A stretch of 64,000 bases of DNA from DAIPKP01 sp964539095 (GCA_964539095.1 CAZIFL010000011.1:1-64000), one strand, 5' to 3'. Positions 1-8,898 are shown, numbered from the stretch's first letter. Numbers and translations: made by a program. Notes: generated from the sequence alone by a model not told the origin.

Positions 1-127
1 GGCGCGTCTGCGGCGACGGTTCGGAGCAGCAAAGCAAGGGAGCGGTTCGACCACTTTCGGAGCCGAGGGGACACGCAAGCGGAGGCTCCCATTTCAAGGC
101 ACAATATAATGTGGAACAACCCACTAG
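1..127 (-). repeat. Structured ~290-bp repeat element, copy 1 (truncated by window edge)
   Basis: Read leftward from 127, this stretch is nearly identical to the first half of the copy at 37755-38048, beginning CTAGTGGGTTGTTCC and continuing through TTATATTGTG and the arm GCTTGCGTGTCCCC (67-80). The second half lies outside the window. It starts 24 bp after the stop codon of the leftward gene ending at 151, so it has the same orientation as the gene before it, as do the other two copies. The arm has one base change relative to the other copies (GCGTG for GTGTG), which makes the missing partner arm a useful test of pairing. Confidence 0.8.
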
Positions 128-150
128 TGCCTTCCCGTCTTTTCTCTCTA

Positions 151-1479
151 TCAGGAGAGAGTGGTCTCTCGCTCCTCCAGGCAGATATGTTTCTCTGCAA
201 GCCCCAGCAACAGAGGCTCGTAGATCTCCCTGACGGTGGGAATATGGAGCCCCGGAGTTTGTATTACTCCCCGGAGGATCAGATCCGCCCCTATGGCAGG
301 GGGGATGCCGGTGGTGCGGGCGATGGAGCTGTCCCCTTCGGGGGTGCCGTAATCTATCAGCAGGCTTTCGTAGCATTTCCGGGAGCCTCCGGGATAGACG
401 GCGATGATTTCATCTTTTAAAATCACAAGATCCCGTTCCCCATCCCGGTAGACAAGTTTTCTGTCGAAAAGCTCGGCTATAACATCTCGGGGGCTCCCCT
501 CGTCGAGGGGGATAGGGGCACTCTCCAGAAGGCCGAGCCAGCGGAACCTGTGCAGTATCGCTGCCCAGGAGGGGATTCCCAGATAGGAGGCCAGATCCTG
601 CTCCAGAGCCGCGCTGTCTTTCATCCCGATTCGTGAGGCCAGAAACTCTCGGAAGGAGATCCCCCGGAAAGGGAGCTTTTCCGTGTCGAAGAGATGTAGC
701 GCATTCATGGCGCAGATTGTCTCACACCAGCCGGGATAGCGCAGTGTCCCTCGATAGATGCTTTTTGCCTCCGGGATGTTGTAGAGATCAAGATAGGGGA
801 GGGAGTCCGCATTGGCGTAAACTTCGAACGTCCCGAGGGTTCCCATCTCCTCCAGCCGGTAATGCCGGTAGGTCTCCCCCTCGGGCCAGAAGTGCTCTTT
901 TCCATCCACCTTTACCCGGGCCGTCCGCTGGCTTGCTCCGATAAGGCTCGCGGGAGCCCAGGAGAGCTTGTACCCCCAGGGGTTGGAGTTGGCCTCCGGC
1001 GAGGGGAGGGCACCGCAGATTGAGCGGAAGGACTCCACCTTTCCCCCTTCGTCGTGGATATGATCAATGGTACGGGCGGCAGAGATATGATCAATACCCG
1101 GATCCAGCCCCAGCTCGCTCAGAAAGATAAGCCCCTTCTCTTTCACCGACTCTTTCAGAGCGGCTGTCTCCTTGTCGAGATAGGCGGGATCAACCGAGTG
1201 CACCCCCTGGAGCAGACACTCCCTGGCAATAGGAGCCATGAACTCCGGAGGAAGAAGATTAACAACAAGATCGGGAGCGATCTTCCGGATAATCTCCCCT
1301 CCCCGAAGTGCCGCATTTTCCTTCAGAGCATGCCCCCGAGGATTTCCCTGAAGAACGTACTCCAGCCGTTTTTTCGAAATATCCGCCACAAAAACCTCAT
1401 AACCCTGACGCAGCAGATACTGTACGCAAGGGCGGGCTACTCGTCCGGCGCCGAAAACAAGAATCTTTTTGGGTGTCAT
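151..1479 (-). CDS. Saccharopine dehydrogenase-like oxidoreductase (first of two)
   Basis: A 442-residue protein with an N-terminal dinucleotide-binding motif (FGAGRVARP, about residues 8-16) followed by a saccharopine-dehydrogenase-type catalytic region (segments LSELGLDPGIDH and NPWGYKLSW). The family makes or splits C-N linkages between an amino acid and an oxo-acid, or oxidises amino acids, with NAD(P); the substrate here is unknown. I chose the ATG at 1479 because it overlaps the TGA of the upstream racemase-like gene (ATGA); an in-frame ATG at 1488 is the alternative, but its AAGGA ribosome site would be too close. It is the last gene of the leftward set starting at 6065, which holds a second member of the same family. 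Confidence 0.8.
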   Translation of the reverse strand: MTPKKILVFGAGRVARPCVQYLLRQGYEVFVADISKKRLEYVLQGNPRGHALKENAALRGGEIIRKIAPDLVVNLLPPEFMAPIARECLLQGVHSVDPAYLDKETAALKESVKEKGLIFLSELGLDPGIDHISAARTIDHIHDEGGKVESFRSICGALPSPEANSNPWGYKLSWAPASLIGASQRTARVKVDGKEHFWPEGETYRHYRLEEMGTLGTFEVYANADSLPYLDLYNIPEAKSIYRGTLRYPGWCETICAMNALHLFDTEKLPFRGISFREFLASRIGMKDSAALEQDLASYLGIPSWAAILHRFRWLGLLESAPIPLDEGSPRDVIAELFDRKLVYRDGERDLVILKDEIIAVYPGGSRKCYESLLIDYGTPEGDSSIARTTGIPPAIGADLILRGVIQTPGLHIPTVREIYEPLLLGLAEKHICLEERETTLS

Positions 1480-2237
1480 GAGCCGCATGTTCCTTTCAGT
1501 AAAAGAGAGCTGTAGATGTACTCTGTTAAAGTGACGAAGTCGAAGACGGGGAGGTTTGTCCGCTCCCGTAGTGCCGCTGCAAAGGGAGGAAGATCGGTAC
1601 ACTCCAGTACCAGTGCCCCCACATCGGGATGCTCCCGACAGGCCCGTTCTCCCGTTCCGGCAACCTCACGGGCGATAACGTCGAGATCCACATCCTCCCG
1701 GGGGGCGGTAAAGATCTTTCCCCATTCAGGACACTCCTCCATGCCGTAGATGTGAAGATTCGTCTCCGGGACAATTCCTGCCTCAAGGAGATGCTCCTCC
1801 CGAAGGGCGGCCTTCTTGGCGGTAAGCACAAGAATGCTCCGTTTGGGCCCCAGCATCTGCCGGATCAGAGGCACCTGAAGCAGGCTGGAGGAGAAAAAGG
1901 GGACCTTCAGAGCAGAGGCGATCTTTCGTTGAAAAATGGCGTTAAAGCCACAGCTCGTAGTGATGGCACGCACTCCTGCATCTTCCATGGCTTGGGCCTC
2001 GGCAATCATTCTCTCCATTACCTGAGGGTCTGGATGTTCCAGAATGGTTTCGATATTCGCTCCCGGAACCCGTCGATAGAGAACGGGAAAGGAAAAGGTT
2101 GCAGGGTTGGTGCTGTTTCCCTTCAGGCTTTCAAGCTGATCCAGCCCCCGAGGGGTGCTCCCCCCTCCCTCCCAGCAGAGAATGCCGATAGCGGGTATGG
2201 AAGCCTCGGAAAGAGAATCCGAAGTGGAAAAGATCAC
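1476..2237 (-). CDS. Asp/Glu/hydantoin racemase-family protein
   Basis: A 253-residue protein of the aspartate/glutamate racemase superfamily. The two cysteines that serve as acid/base pair in the family are present in ITTSCGF (Cys96) and VLECTDLP (Cys213). It probably racemises or isomerises an amino acid without a cofactor; the substrate cannot be read from sequence. I chose the GTG start at 2237 because AGGAGG lies 8 bp before it; a longer reading from the ATG at 2276 has no ribosome site. Its stop overlaps the next gene by 4 bp, indicating translational coupling with the saccharopine-dehydrogenase-like enzyme. Confidence 0.78.
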   Translation of the reverse strand: MIFSTSDSLSEASIPAIGILCWEGGGSTPRGLDQLESLKGNSTNPATFSFPVLYRRVPGANIETILEHPDPQVMERMIAEAQAMEDAGVRAITTSCGFNAIFQRKIASALKVPFFSSSLLQVPLIRQMLGPKRSILVLTAKKAALREEHLLEAGIVPETNLHIYGMEECPEWGKIFTAPREDVDLDVIAREVAGTGERACREHPDVGALVLECTDLPPFAAALRERTNLPVFDFVTLTEYIYSSLLLKGTCGS

Positions 2238-2347
2238 GCATATCGCCTCCTGAACGCAATGAGATAAAAAAAGCATTTTTTAATTAAAAAGGGGCTCCTC
2301 CCTCGGTGAATCGCAAAGAGCCCCCCAGCATTGCCGGTACAGAGCTA

Positions 2348-3769
2348 CTAAAGAACTCCCTGGGTACCTATGTAGATAAAGAGTGCCCCCGCGAGAACTG
2401 CCGCAGTCAGTGCATAGGGAAGCTGGGTACTCACGTGGTCCATATGATCCGAGGCGGCCCCGAAGGAGGAGAGGCAGGTGGTATCCGACACGGGAGAGCA
2501 GTGATCTCCGAAGAGCCCCCCGCCCACAATGGCACCTACCGTGGCCAGCACCAGAGAGTTGATCTCCCCCCCGGAGAGATTCATGGCGATGGGGAGCACG
2601 AAGGGGGTAAGGATAGCGTAGGTTCCCCAGGAGGTACCGGTAAAGAAGGAAATCGCCGCTCCGGTGATGAAGGTCACCAGCGGGAGCATCCCCGAGGTCA
2701 TCCATCCTTCCGTAAAGGAGACGATGAACTGCTGGGCTCCCAGAGACTTGGAGACGGTGTTGATGCAGTAGGCAAGAGCCAAGATGAGGATGGCGGGGAG
2801 CACCGCTTTAATGCCGTTGGTGGCCACATCCATGCCGTCCTTGATCCCCTTGAAGTAGCCTCCGAAGCTCATCACCACAGCCTGGTACATCACTGCCGTA
2901 AAGAAGGCCTCCAGGATTTTGGTGCTTCCCATGATAAAGAAGGTTCCCAAAGCCACCCCGATAACGATGAGTACCGGTGCTACCAGGTAGACGAGGATGT
3001 TGGGCACCTTGCCCTCCATGGGCTGGATGAGATCCATCTCTTCACCCGTAAGGGGAGTAGCACCATCCCGAAGAACTTTGCCCTCTTCCCGTGCCCGTTT
3101 TTCAGCCTTGCGCATGGGGCCGTAGTTGGGGACGATGCCGTAGGCAATGAGCCCCGCGAGAATAACCGCAAACCAGCCGTAGAAGTTATAGGGGATGGCC
3201 TTCACGAAGACCGCCATGCCCTGAGACGCGTCCTGAATGGGGCCGTAGCCCACCAGAAGGCCTGCGATATAGACTGCCCACCCTGTGAGAGGTACCAGGG
3301 TGCAGACCGGAGCGCTGCCGGAGTCGAGAAGATACGCCAGCATCTCCCGGGAAACCTTGTGCTTATCCGTGATGGGCCGGGCGATGGGGCCGCTGAAAAG
3401 GGGGCTGAAGTAATCGCTGAAGAAGATACAGATCCCCATCAGCCAGCCGAAACCCGAAGCGGCCCGGCGGGAGCGGATCTTTGTTCCCGCCCACTCCGCA
3501 AAGGCTCCGATAACTCCTGCACGAAGATAGAAGGCTACCATGATGCCTACGGCGATCTCAATCATCATCACCCAGATAAAGTCACCGTTCCCCAGGGCGG
3601 TCTGAAAGAGTTTCGAGAGCCCCGTGGCGGGATCGAACCCCGCAAGAATAACCCCCACAATACAGCCTACGATAAGAGAAAAGACCGCGTCCTTCGTTTT
3701 GAAAGCAAGAATCAGAGCCAACACCACCGGAATCAGAGACAACGCTCCCTTAGCTGCAATATCTCCCAT
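2348..3769 (-). CDS. NhaC-family Na+/H+ (or amino acid) antiporter
   Basis: A very hydrophobic 473-residue membrane protein with about 11-12 predicted helices. Conserved features of the NhaC group include the FFSDYFSPLFSGPIARP, TGTSWGTYAI and GDHCSPVSDTT segments. Family members exchange Na+ for H+ or for organic substrates such as malate or lactate; in this amino-acid operon it may carry the pathway substrate or product. The ATG at 3769 is preceded by AAAGGAGG at 10 bp, so 15 upstream in-frame residues are not used. It lies between the DapF-like gene and the racemase-like gene, all leftward. Confidence 0.85.
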   Translation of the reverse strand: MGDIAAKGALSLIPVVLALILAFKTKDAVFSLIVGCIVGVILAGFDPATGLSKLFQTALGNGDFIWVMMIEIAVGIMVAFYLRAGVIGAFAEWAGTKIRSRRAASGFGWLMGICIFFSDYFSPLFSGPIARPITDKHKVSREMLAYLLDSGSAPVCTLVPLTGWAVYIAGLLVGYGPIQDASQGMAVFVKAIPYNFYGWFAVILAGLIAYGIVPNYGPMRKAEKRAREEGKVLRDGATPLTGEEMDLIQPMEGKVPNILVYLVAPVLIVIGVALGTFFIMGSTKILEAFFTAVMYQAVVMSFGGYFKGIKDGMDVATNGIKAVLPAILILALAYCINTVSKSLGAQQFIVSFTEGWMTSGMLPLVTFITGAAISFFTGTSWGTYAILTPFVLPIAMNLSGGEINSLVLATVGAIVGGGLFGDHCSPVSDTTCLSSFGAASDHMDHVSTQLPYALTAAVLAGALFIYIGTQGVL

Positions 3770-3837
3770 AACAATTACGCCTCCTTTGCATGTATAACCA
3801 TATATTTTTGACACACTCTACCACCACAGCACCGCCG

Positions 3838-4788
3838 TTATGAAGCTTTATCACCCCCTTCGATAATTTCTCCCCGGACGGTAAGTTCCACCAGGCTGTG
3901 AGAGAACGCTGCCTCCCGAACCTGTCCTTTCTCCAAAACAAATTTCAGAGATGTCCGGTCCGGCCCTCCCAGGCCGGGGCCTCCCCCGGACTCCATGGAG
4001 AAAGTGACCGCTCCGTTATCCGGGAAGCGGCTATCCGAAGCATAGTGAAGCACTGCCATGCCCACCGCCACCGTGCCGGTGCCGCAGGCTGGTTCGATAT
4101 GATTTTCCGGGAGCCAGTGGGGGAAGGTTACCCGAAGAAAGCTAGAGCTCCTCCCCTTGTAATCGTAGAGAGCCACATCCTTGGATGCCTGGGGACGAAG
4201 AGTGAGAAATTCTGCCTGAAGAGCTTCGATGGTTCGCCGGGTGGCATGGTCCAGATGCGGAACGTCGGCTTCCGGCAGGGCCTCTTCCAGATCCTCCCCC
4301 CGAATCACGAGAAACTTCCCCACCCGAAGAAGAGGTATTCCCTGAATGTTCACCGGCTCTATGCCGCTCCCGAGAAGTTCCGACACGAAAGAAGTCATAT
4401 CCGTCCAGGTAACGGTTTTTTTCTCGTCTCGTTCGATATGGAGGCGAACCGGGCCTCCCTCGGTATGGAGAAGCACCGTGAAGGCGCCTCTCTCGGGAAT
4501 ATCCAGGCCGTAGCCCTTTCCCAAGTCCGTAGTAGCCAGGGCTTTTCCCAGAACCTGGGTAAGCCCTCCGCAGGCGCTTATATAGGCACGGGAAGTCCGG
4601 GCGGCAATCCTGAGCTTGAGAGCCCCCAGGGAGGAGGTTTTTTCCAGAATTCCCGCTTCGTGACATCCCAGAACTTCGGGGGCACAGAAGCCGAGAACCC
4701 TTTCCAGGAGGTTTTTTTCCGTTCCCAGATCCTGCCGGGAGAGAAGAAGGATAGTATTGCCTCCCATGTGCCCTTTCAGAAAGTGCAT
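3838..4788 (-). CDS. Diaminopimelate-epimerase-like protein (DapF fold)
   Basis: A 316-residue protein with the two-half DapF layout and both catalytic cysteines: SACGG (Cys73) and EPACGTGT (Cys235). True DapF epimerises LL- to meso-diaminopimelate, but overall sequence away from the cysteines is divergent and the neighbours are catabolic, so a different amino acid, possibly the product or substrate of the adjacent saccharopine-dehydrogenase-like enzyme, is likely (inference). The ATG at 4788 lies 8 bp after GGGAGG and 5 bp after the stop of the upstream gene, so the pair is tightly coupled. Confidence 0.75.
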   Translation of the reverse strand: MHFLKGHMGGNTILLLSRQDLGTEKNLLERVLGFCAPEVLGCHEAGILEKTSSLGALKLRIAARTSRAYISACGGLTQVLGKALATTDLGKGYGLDIPERGAFTVLLHTEGGPVRLHIERDEKKTVTWTDMTSFVSELLGSGIEPVNIQGIPLLRVGKFLVIRGEDLEEALPEADVPHLDHATRRTIEALQAEFLTLRPQASKDVALYDYKGRSSSFLRVTFPHWLPENHIEPACGTGTVAVGMAVLHYASDSRFPDNGAVTFSMESGGGPGLGGPDRTSLKFVLEKGQVREAAFSHSLVELTVRGEIIEGGDKAS

Positions 4789-4793
4789 GGCAT

Positions 4794-6065
4794 CTACCTC
4801 CCTGAAGATGAAGTCTGTGCTTCGGGGGAGCATTCCCCGTTCCAGGGGAGTTCCTGCCGGGTAATGTGAATATTCCGGGTCTCCAGCCCACGAGCGTAGG
4901 CATCAAAGGGGACATCCATGGGGTAGATAATTCCGGTTTTCGTGATGGTTCCATCCAGAATCATGGAGGCCCCCATGGAGACGGGAAAGCCCACAGTACG
5001 CTGCATGGCGGTAAAGCCAGATGCACAGTCGCGGCTGTCGATAATCTGGTAGATCACCCGGCTTGGTTTCCCCTGGCGGATACCCCGAACATCCGTACGC
5101 ACCAGAGCCACATCCTTTTCGTTTTTTTCGTAGAAGAACTGCTTCTGAGATCCCAGAAGGGCCGCACAGAACGCCGTGGGGGCCACCGAGGCGTCTCCCA
5201 CCCTGATGGGGGTGTCACTCAAAAAGCCGCACTGGGCCATGACCTGCCAAAAGGTTCCATGCCCCGGCCAGCGGCAGATATACCGCCCCATCTCTCGTAC
5301 ATCCCCAAGGCCGAAAAGCTCCGCAAAGTGTGCGGTATCCCCGTTGGGGAAGCACTCAAGGGAACCCCCAAGCTCGGGGATATCCAGATGATGGGTGGAA
5401 GAGGGGGCAAACATCTCCTTTGCGGGAATGTGTAGCACCTTGCCGTTTCGGATAAGGGTGGCGGGGCGCAGATAGGAGCGCATCACCCCGATGATGGACC
5501 AGGTAAACTTATAGTGCAGAGGGTTGTTGGCGGCGCTCTTCTCGGGGAATCCCGCCCCGTAAGAGTGAAAAACCTCCACCTTCTCGAACTCCTCCAGAGC
5601 CCTCTTCCCCAGCACAAGATCCATACCGGGATCCATGCCGAACTCCTGCAAGAGGGTGATCCCCTTCTGCTGGGCCAGAGCATCCATCTCTTTCAGAATT
5701 CGGGACTGCTCCTCCCGACGTTGCTCATTCTGTTCCCCCGGGTTTTTCAGATACATGGAGGTCACTAGTGAGACCCCCACCTCTGCCGCCACCCTCGCCA
5801 CGGGGAGAGCGAAGCTTCCCGGAAGAAGCTCCATCACCACATCCGCTTCCCGCATAAGAGCCGCCAGAGCCTCGGTGTCTTCGGCGTTCAGCCTTTGGGG
5901 AACAATCCGGGGATCCCCGAGTTGAGAGATCTCCTCTTCGAACCCCTCGTAGCAGTCTGTCACCACAATGCTCTTAACCGTGTCATTCCGTAGAATATCC
6001 TGCAGGGCACACTTACCCTGCATACCGTAGCCAAGCTGAAGAACCTTTTTTGTTTTTGCGCTCAT
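4794..6065 (-). CDS. Saccharopine dehydrogenase-like oxidoreductase (second)
   Basis: A 423-residue protein with an N-terminal Rossmann motif (LGYGMQGKCAL, about residues 11-21) and a saccharopine-dehydrogenase-type C-terminal domain (LLQEFGMDPGMDLVLG, YKFTWSIIGV). It is only distantly related to the first family member at 151-1479, so the two probably catalyse different steps. It is the first gene of the leftward operon and lies about 80 bp downstream of a good promoter. The ATG at 6065 has AAAGGA 13 bp upstream, a somewhat long spacing. The substrate is unknown; lysine-type or opine-type chemistry would fit the family. Confidence 0.8.
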   Translation of the reverse strand: MSAKTKKVLQLGYGMQGKCALQDILRNDTVKSIVVTDCYEGFEEEISQLGDPRIVPQRLNAEDTEALAALMREADVVMELLPGSFALPVARVAAEVGVSLVTSMYLKNPGEQNEQRREEQSRILKEMDALAQQKGITLLQEFGMDPGMDLVLGKRALEEFEKVEVFHSYGAGFPEKSAANNPLHYKFTWSIIGVMRSYLRPATLIRNGKVLHIPAKEMFAPSSTHHLDIPELGGSLECFPNGDTAHFAELFGLGDVREMGRYICRWPGHGTFWQVMAQCGFLSDTPIRVGDASVAPTAFCAALLGSQKQFFYEKNEKDVALVRTDVRGIRQGKPSRVIYQIIDSRDCASGFTAMQRTVGFPVSMGASMILDGTITKTGIIYPMDVPFDAYARGLETRNIHITRQELPWNGECSPEAQTSSSGR

Positions 6066-6145
6066 GGGGTATTCGCCGTCCTTTGCCGAAGCAGAAAATA
6101 TTTTGTGTATGCATCAAAAAGCTCATAGATAGATTCTGTGAAAAA

Positions 6146-6174
6146 TACATACCATAAAAAAGGGAGCGTGTCAA
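6146..6174 (-). promoter_or_regulatory. Sigma70-type promoter for the 6065-151 operon
   Basis: On the minus strand TTGACA (6174-6169) and TATGTA (6151-6146) are separated by 17 bp. It lies between the terminator of the GntR gene and the first structural gene, so the operon has its own promoter. The neighbouring GntR protein is the obvious candidate regulator, but I cannot define its operator. Confidence 0.65.
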
Positions 6175-6234
6175 AACATATCAAAGGTTCAACCAATAGG
6201 GAAAAAAAGAACGAATAAAGGGCGGAAAGACGGT

Positions 6235-6267
6235 ACAAAAATTCCCCGAAGAGGAATCTCTTCGGGG
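6235..6267 (-). terminator. Rho-independent terminator of the GntR gene
   Basis: A perfect 10-bp stem, CCCCGAAGAG (6244-6253) with CTCTTCGGGG (6258-6267), is followed on the minus strand by AATTTTTG. It lies 29 bp past the GntR stop codon. Confidence 0.85.
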
Positions 6268-6295
6268 AGAGGGGAGCCAGGCAGATGGCGAGGGG

Positions 6296-6943
6296 TCAGG
6301 ATTTGATGAGGAGCTGTTCGTAGGTGTAGCGAATATGATTTCTCATGGCTTCTGCGGCTTTTTGCGGGTCGCGGGCCTCCAGGGCATCGAAAATCAGTTG
6401 GTGTTGCTCGGGAGTCTTCTGGGGGAGGATGTTCTCCTGAGGGCGGTAGAAGCTGTCGAAGTAGAGCACGTAGACGTTCGAGCGCCAGAAGATATGGCGG
6501 CACCACTTTTCAAGATAGAGATTCTTGGAGATGGCGGCGATTCCCAGATGAAGCCGTTCGTTGGTGCTGAAAAAGGCGGTCTTCTCCCGGTTTTCCACCG
6601 CCCGGAGATCCTCCGGAAGGAGAACTCTAAGCTCCTGTATCTCCTCCTCGGTGGCGTGCTCCGCCGCCGCCGCTGCCGCCTGGGATTCCACCGCCATGCG
6701 GGCGAAAAAGACCTGCTCCGCATCCTCCGGGGTGGGGAGGGGGATGTAGCAACCCTTCTTGGGCATGCGGGCAAGGAATCCCTCCGTAACCAGGCGGGCC
6801 AGGGCGCGGCTCACAGGGGTGCGGCTCATCTGCAGCCTGGGGGCCATGTCAAGCTCCAGAAGAAAATCTCCGGGCTTGTACTCCCCCGAAAGAACCAAGG
6901 CGAGGATGGAACGGTAGGCCCGTTCTTCCGCATTTACGCTCAC
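6296..6943 (-). CDS. GntR-family (FadR/FCD type) transcriptional regulator
   Basis: A 215-residue regulator with an N-terminal winged helix (LDMAPRLQMSRTPVSRALARLVTEGFL) and an all-helical FCD effector domain with the usual acid and histidine metal-ligand pattern (FFSTNERLHLGI, HQLIFDAL). Such proteins sense small organic or amino acids and usually control adjacent catabolic genes, here the 6065-151 operon. I chose the GTG at 6943 because GAAGGGA is about 9 bp upstream; the TTG at 6952 is too close to that site. Confidence 0.85.
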   Translation of the reverse strand: MSVNAEERAYRSILALVLSGEYKPGDFLLELDMAPRLQMSRTPVSRALARLVTEGFLARMPKKGCYIPLPTPEDAEQVFFARMAVESQAAAAAAEHATEEEIQELRVLLPEDLRAVENREKTAFFSTNERLHLGIAAISKNLYLEKWCRHIFWRSNVYVLYFDSFYRPQENILPQKTPEQHQLIFDALEARDPQKAAEAMRNHIRYTYEQLLIKS

Positions 6944-6990
6944 GGCTATCAAATCCCTTCACAGCATGATGTCGTTTTTTTTCATGGGGC

Positions 6991-7018
6991 ATTGTATCAC
7001 GTCCTCGGAGAAGTCTAA
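6991..7018 (-). promoter_or_regulatory. Putative promoter of the GntR gene
   Basis: On the minus strand TTAGAC (7018-7013) and TACAAT (6996-6991) are spaced by 16 bp, about 50 bp upstream of the GTG start. The remainder of the 6944-7230 intergenic region carries nothing else I can name with confidence. Confidence 0.5.
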
Positions 7019-7230
7019 GGAAAATTTTTCGATTCTTCTCTTGGAAAACCCCCGTCTCTGGAGTAGACTAGGGCGGCCCGGCGGAGGTATGTGGTGTTGC
7101 CGGGGGGAGTTCCGGAGCATGAGCCCTTTCTCCCGCCATGTGTCATAATGATTGTCCCCCTCTTCCGGTTACTTTCCGAAAAGGGGGCAAGAGGGGCATA
7201 TTTTACAGAAAATAAGATGAGGTGAATTGC

Positions 7231-8064
7231 ATGGCACTGTGTTATTACAACGGGTCCTTTCTCCCCCGGGAGGAGGTTTTTCTCCCCGTAACGGATCTCT
7301 CCATACAGCGGGGGATCGGGGTTTTCGATTCCCTGCGCACCTACGGCAAAAAACCCTTTGCTCTGACGGAGCATCTTCAGCGTTTCATCGACTCCGCCGA
7401 GGCTTCGGGTTTTCGGGGGCTTTCCTCCTGCGAGGAGATGGATGGCATCGTTCGGGAGGGGGTGCGCCGGATGGATGAGGATGTGCTGGTGCGGCTCTAC
7501 TGTACCGGGGGAGATGTAAACCGGCACGGTCTCTTTCCGGAGCCCCGGCTCTTCATCCTCTTCGAATCCGTCGCCCCCAAGCTCTTCCCAGCCTCCTGCT
7601 ACAGCGAGGGGGTGGCCCTCTTCAGCATGGACTGTCCCCGGCCGAATCCGCTGATCAAGAGCATCGACTACATGCTCCCCTACGTGGCTAAGGGGGGGCG
7701 GGTGGAGTATCTCGAAGGGCTCTACGCCCCTGGGGGGATCATCGGGGAGGGGACCAGCAGCAGCTTTTTTATGGGCCTGGAGGGAAAGCTTATCACTGCC
7801 CCGGAGGGGGAGGTGCTGGCGGGGGTAACCCGGAAGTTCGTGCTGGAGCTGGCCCGGCAGGCGGGGGTAACCGTGGAGGAGCGGGCTCCCCGGATGGAGG
7901 AGCTTGGGCTTGCGGAGGAGGCTTTCGTCAGCAGCACCCTCAAGGAGATCATGCCCGTGGTGAAGGTGGATTCCCAAAAGGTGGGCAGCGGCCGCCCTGG
8001 AGCCCTCACCCAGCATCTGCGTCGGCTCTATCTTCAGAAGGTGGATGCCTTTATCAAGGGATAA
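7231..8064 (+). CDS. Class IV aminotransferase (IlvE / D-amino-acid aminotransferase family)
   Basis: A 277-residue fold-type IV PLP enzyme. Diagnostic segments are GIGVFDSLRTY near the N-terminus, the active-site lysine region NPLIKSIDYM, and EGTSSSFFM followed by VLAGVTRKFVLEL. It transaminates branched-chain or D-amino acids, or could act as an aminodeoxychorismate lyase relative; sequence alone does not decide. The ATG at 7231 is preceded by GAGGTGA at 5 bp, better than the in-frame GTG at 7222. It stands alone, with a terminator directly after it. Confidence 0.85.
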   Translation: MALCYYNGSFLPREEVFLPVTDLSIQRGIGVFDSLRTYGKKPFALTEHLQRFIDSAEASGFRGLSSCEEMDGIVREGVRRMDEDVLVRLYCTGGDVNRHGLFPEPRLFILFESVAPKLFPASCYSEGVALFSMDCPRPNPLIKSIDYMLPYVAKGGRVEYLEGLYAPGGIIGEGTSSSFFMGLEGKLITAPEGEVLAGVTRKFVLELARQAGVTVEERAPRMEELGLAEEAFVSSTLKEIMPVVKVDSQKVGSGRPGALTQHLRRLYLQKVDAFIKG

Positions 8065-8092
8065 AAGCTTTGCCCTTTGCGCTTCTTTAGTA

Positions 8093-8149
8093 CCCCTCGG
8101 AATTCTCCGAAGTCCGAAGTTTTTTCGGGAATTTCCGAGGGGGATTTTT
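8093..8149 (+). terminator. Rho-independent terminator of the aminotransferase gene
   Basis: CCCCTCGGAA (8093-8102) pairs with TTCCGAGGGG (8133-8142) with further pairing inside, and is followed by GATTTTTA. The T-run overlaps the stop codon of the convergent gene ending at 8148. Confidence 0.8.
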
Positions 8150-8825
8150 ATGCCTCCACCCGGAGCACCGCCCGGCAGGGGGTGCCTTCCACTCCCTTGA
8201 TCTTGAGAGGAAAGGCCTCCAGATAGGCCCGGGAAAAGGGGGGGAGCTGCTGCAAGTTTACCAGACACTCCAGAAGCAGCACTCCCCGGGCTCCGAGATA
8301 GCGGGATACGCGAAAATCGTTGAACCTTCTTGATTCCAGCCCCACCGAGTCGATCCCCAGAAGGGTGACGTGCCGCTCTTCCACCAGATAGGCCGCCGCC
8401 TCGGGGGAGAGTCCCCTCCGGGATTCCGGAAGGCATTTTCCCGTGGCGATGATCTCCTCCATCTGTCCTGTAGCGAAAAGGATCATGGTCTCCTCCAGAG
8501 GGTGCTCTTCAAAGAGTCTTTCCAGATCCTCCCGGGTGGTGTCCTCCCCTTTTTTCGTAAGGGGCACCAGCCGGCACCACCCCTGGCAACGCTCCAGAGC
8601 CACCTGATCCATGGTCTCCCCATCTTCCAGAAAGTAGTGGCCGCTTTGGATATGGGTGCCGCTCTGAGTGCAGAGTCGCAGATCGTAGACATACTCCCGT
8701 ACCGGTCCCGTTACCCGGTTGTGGGGGCCGGATTTTTCCAGAGGAGGATTGCCGGGAAAGGTATAAGCCCCGGTATCCATGGAGATATCCAGAAGACGGG
8801 AAGAAGGGAAAAAAGGAAGTTCCAC
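8148..8825 (-). CDS. Cyclase-family protein (kynurenine-formamidase-like) with altered metal motif
   Basis: About 225 residues related to the cyclase/kynurenine formamidase family of metal-dependent amidohydrolases. The family signature HxGTHxDxPxH appears here as TQSGTHIQSGHYF: the GTH and the last His are kept, but the first His and the Asp are both replaced by Gln. Metal binding or activity may therefore differ. The start is uncertain: GTG at 8825 has AGGTG 8-9 bp upstream, while GTG at 8837 is directly on that site. It follows the large AAA-HerA gene in the same direction with a 73-bp gap and could be co-transcribed with it. Confidence 0.7.
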   Translation of the reverse strand: MELPFFPSSRLLDISMDTGAYTFPGNPPLEKSGPHNRVTGPVREYVYDLRLCTQSGTHIQSGHYFLEDGETMDQVALERCQGWCRLVPLTKKGEDTTREDLERLFEEHPLEETMILFATGQMEEIIATGKCLPESRRGLSPEAAAYLVEERHVTLLGIDSVGLESRRFNDFRVSRYLGARGVLLLECLVNLQQLPPFSRAYLEAFPLKIKGVEGTPCRAVLRVEA

Positions 8826-8898
8826 CGCAACAAACACCTGCTTTCTTTTTCGTGATGCCCTTATTCAGTGTTCTTATCTAACGCTTTTATGTGGCATC

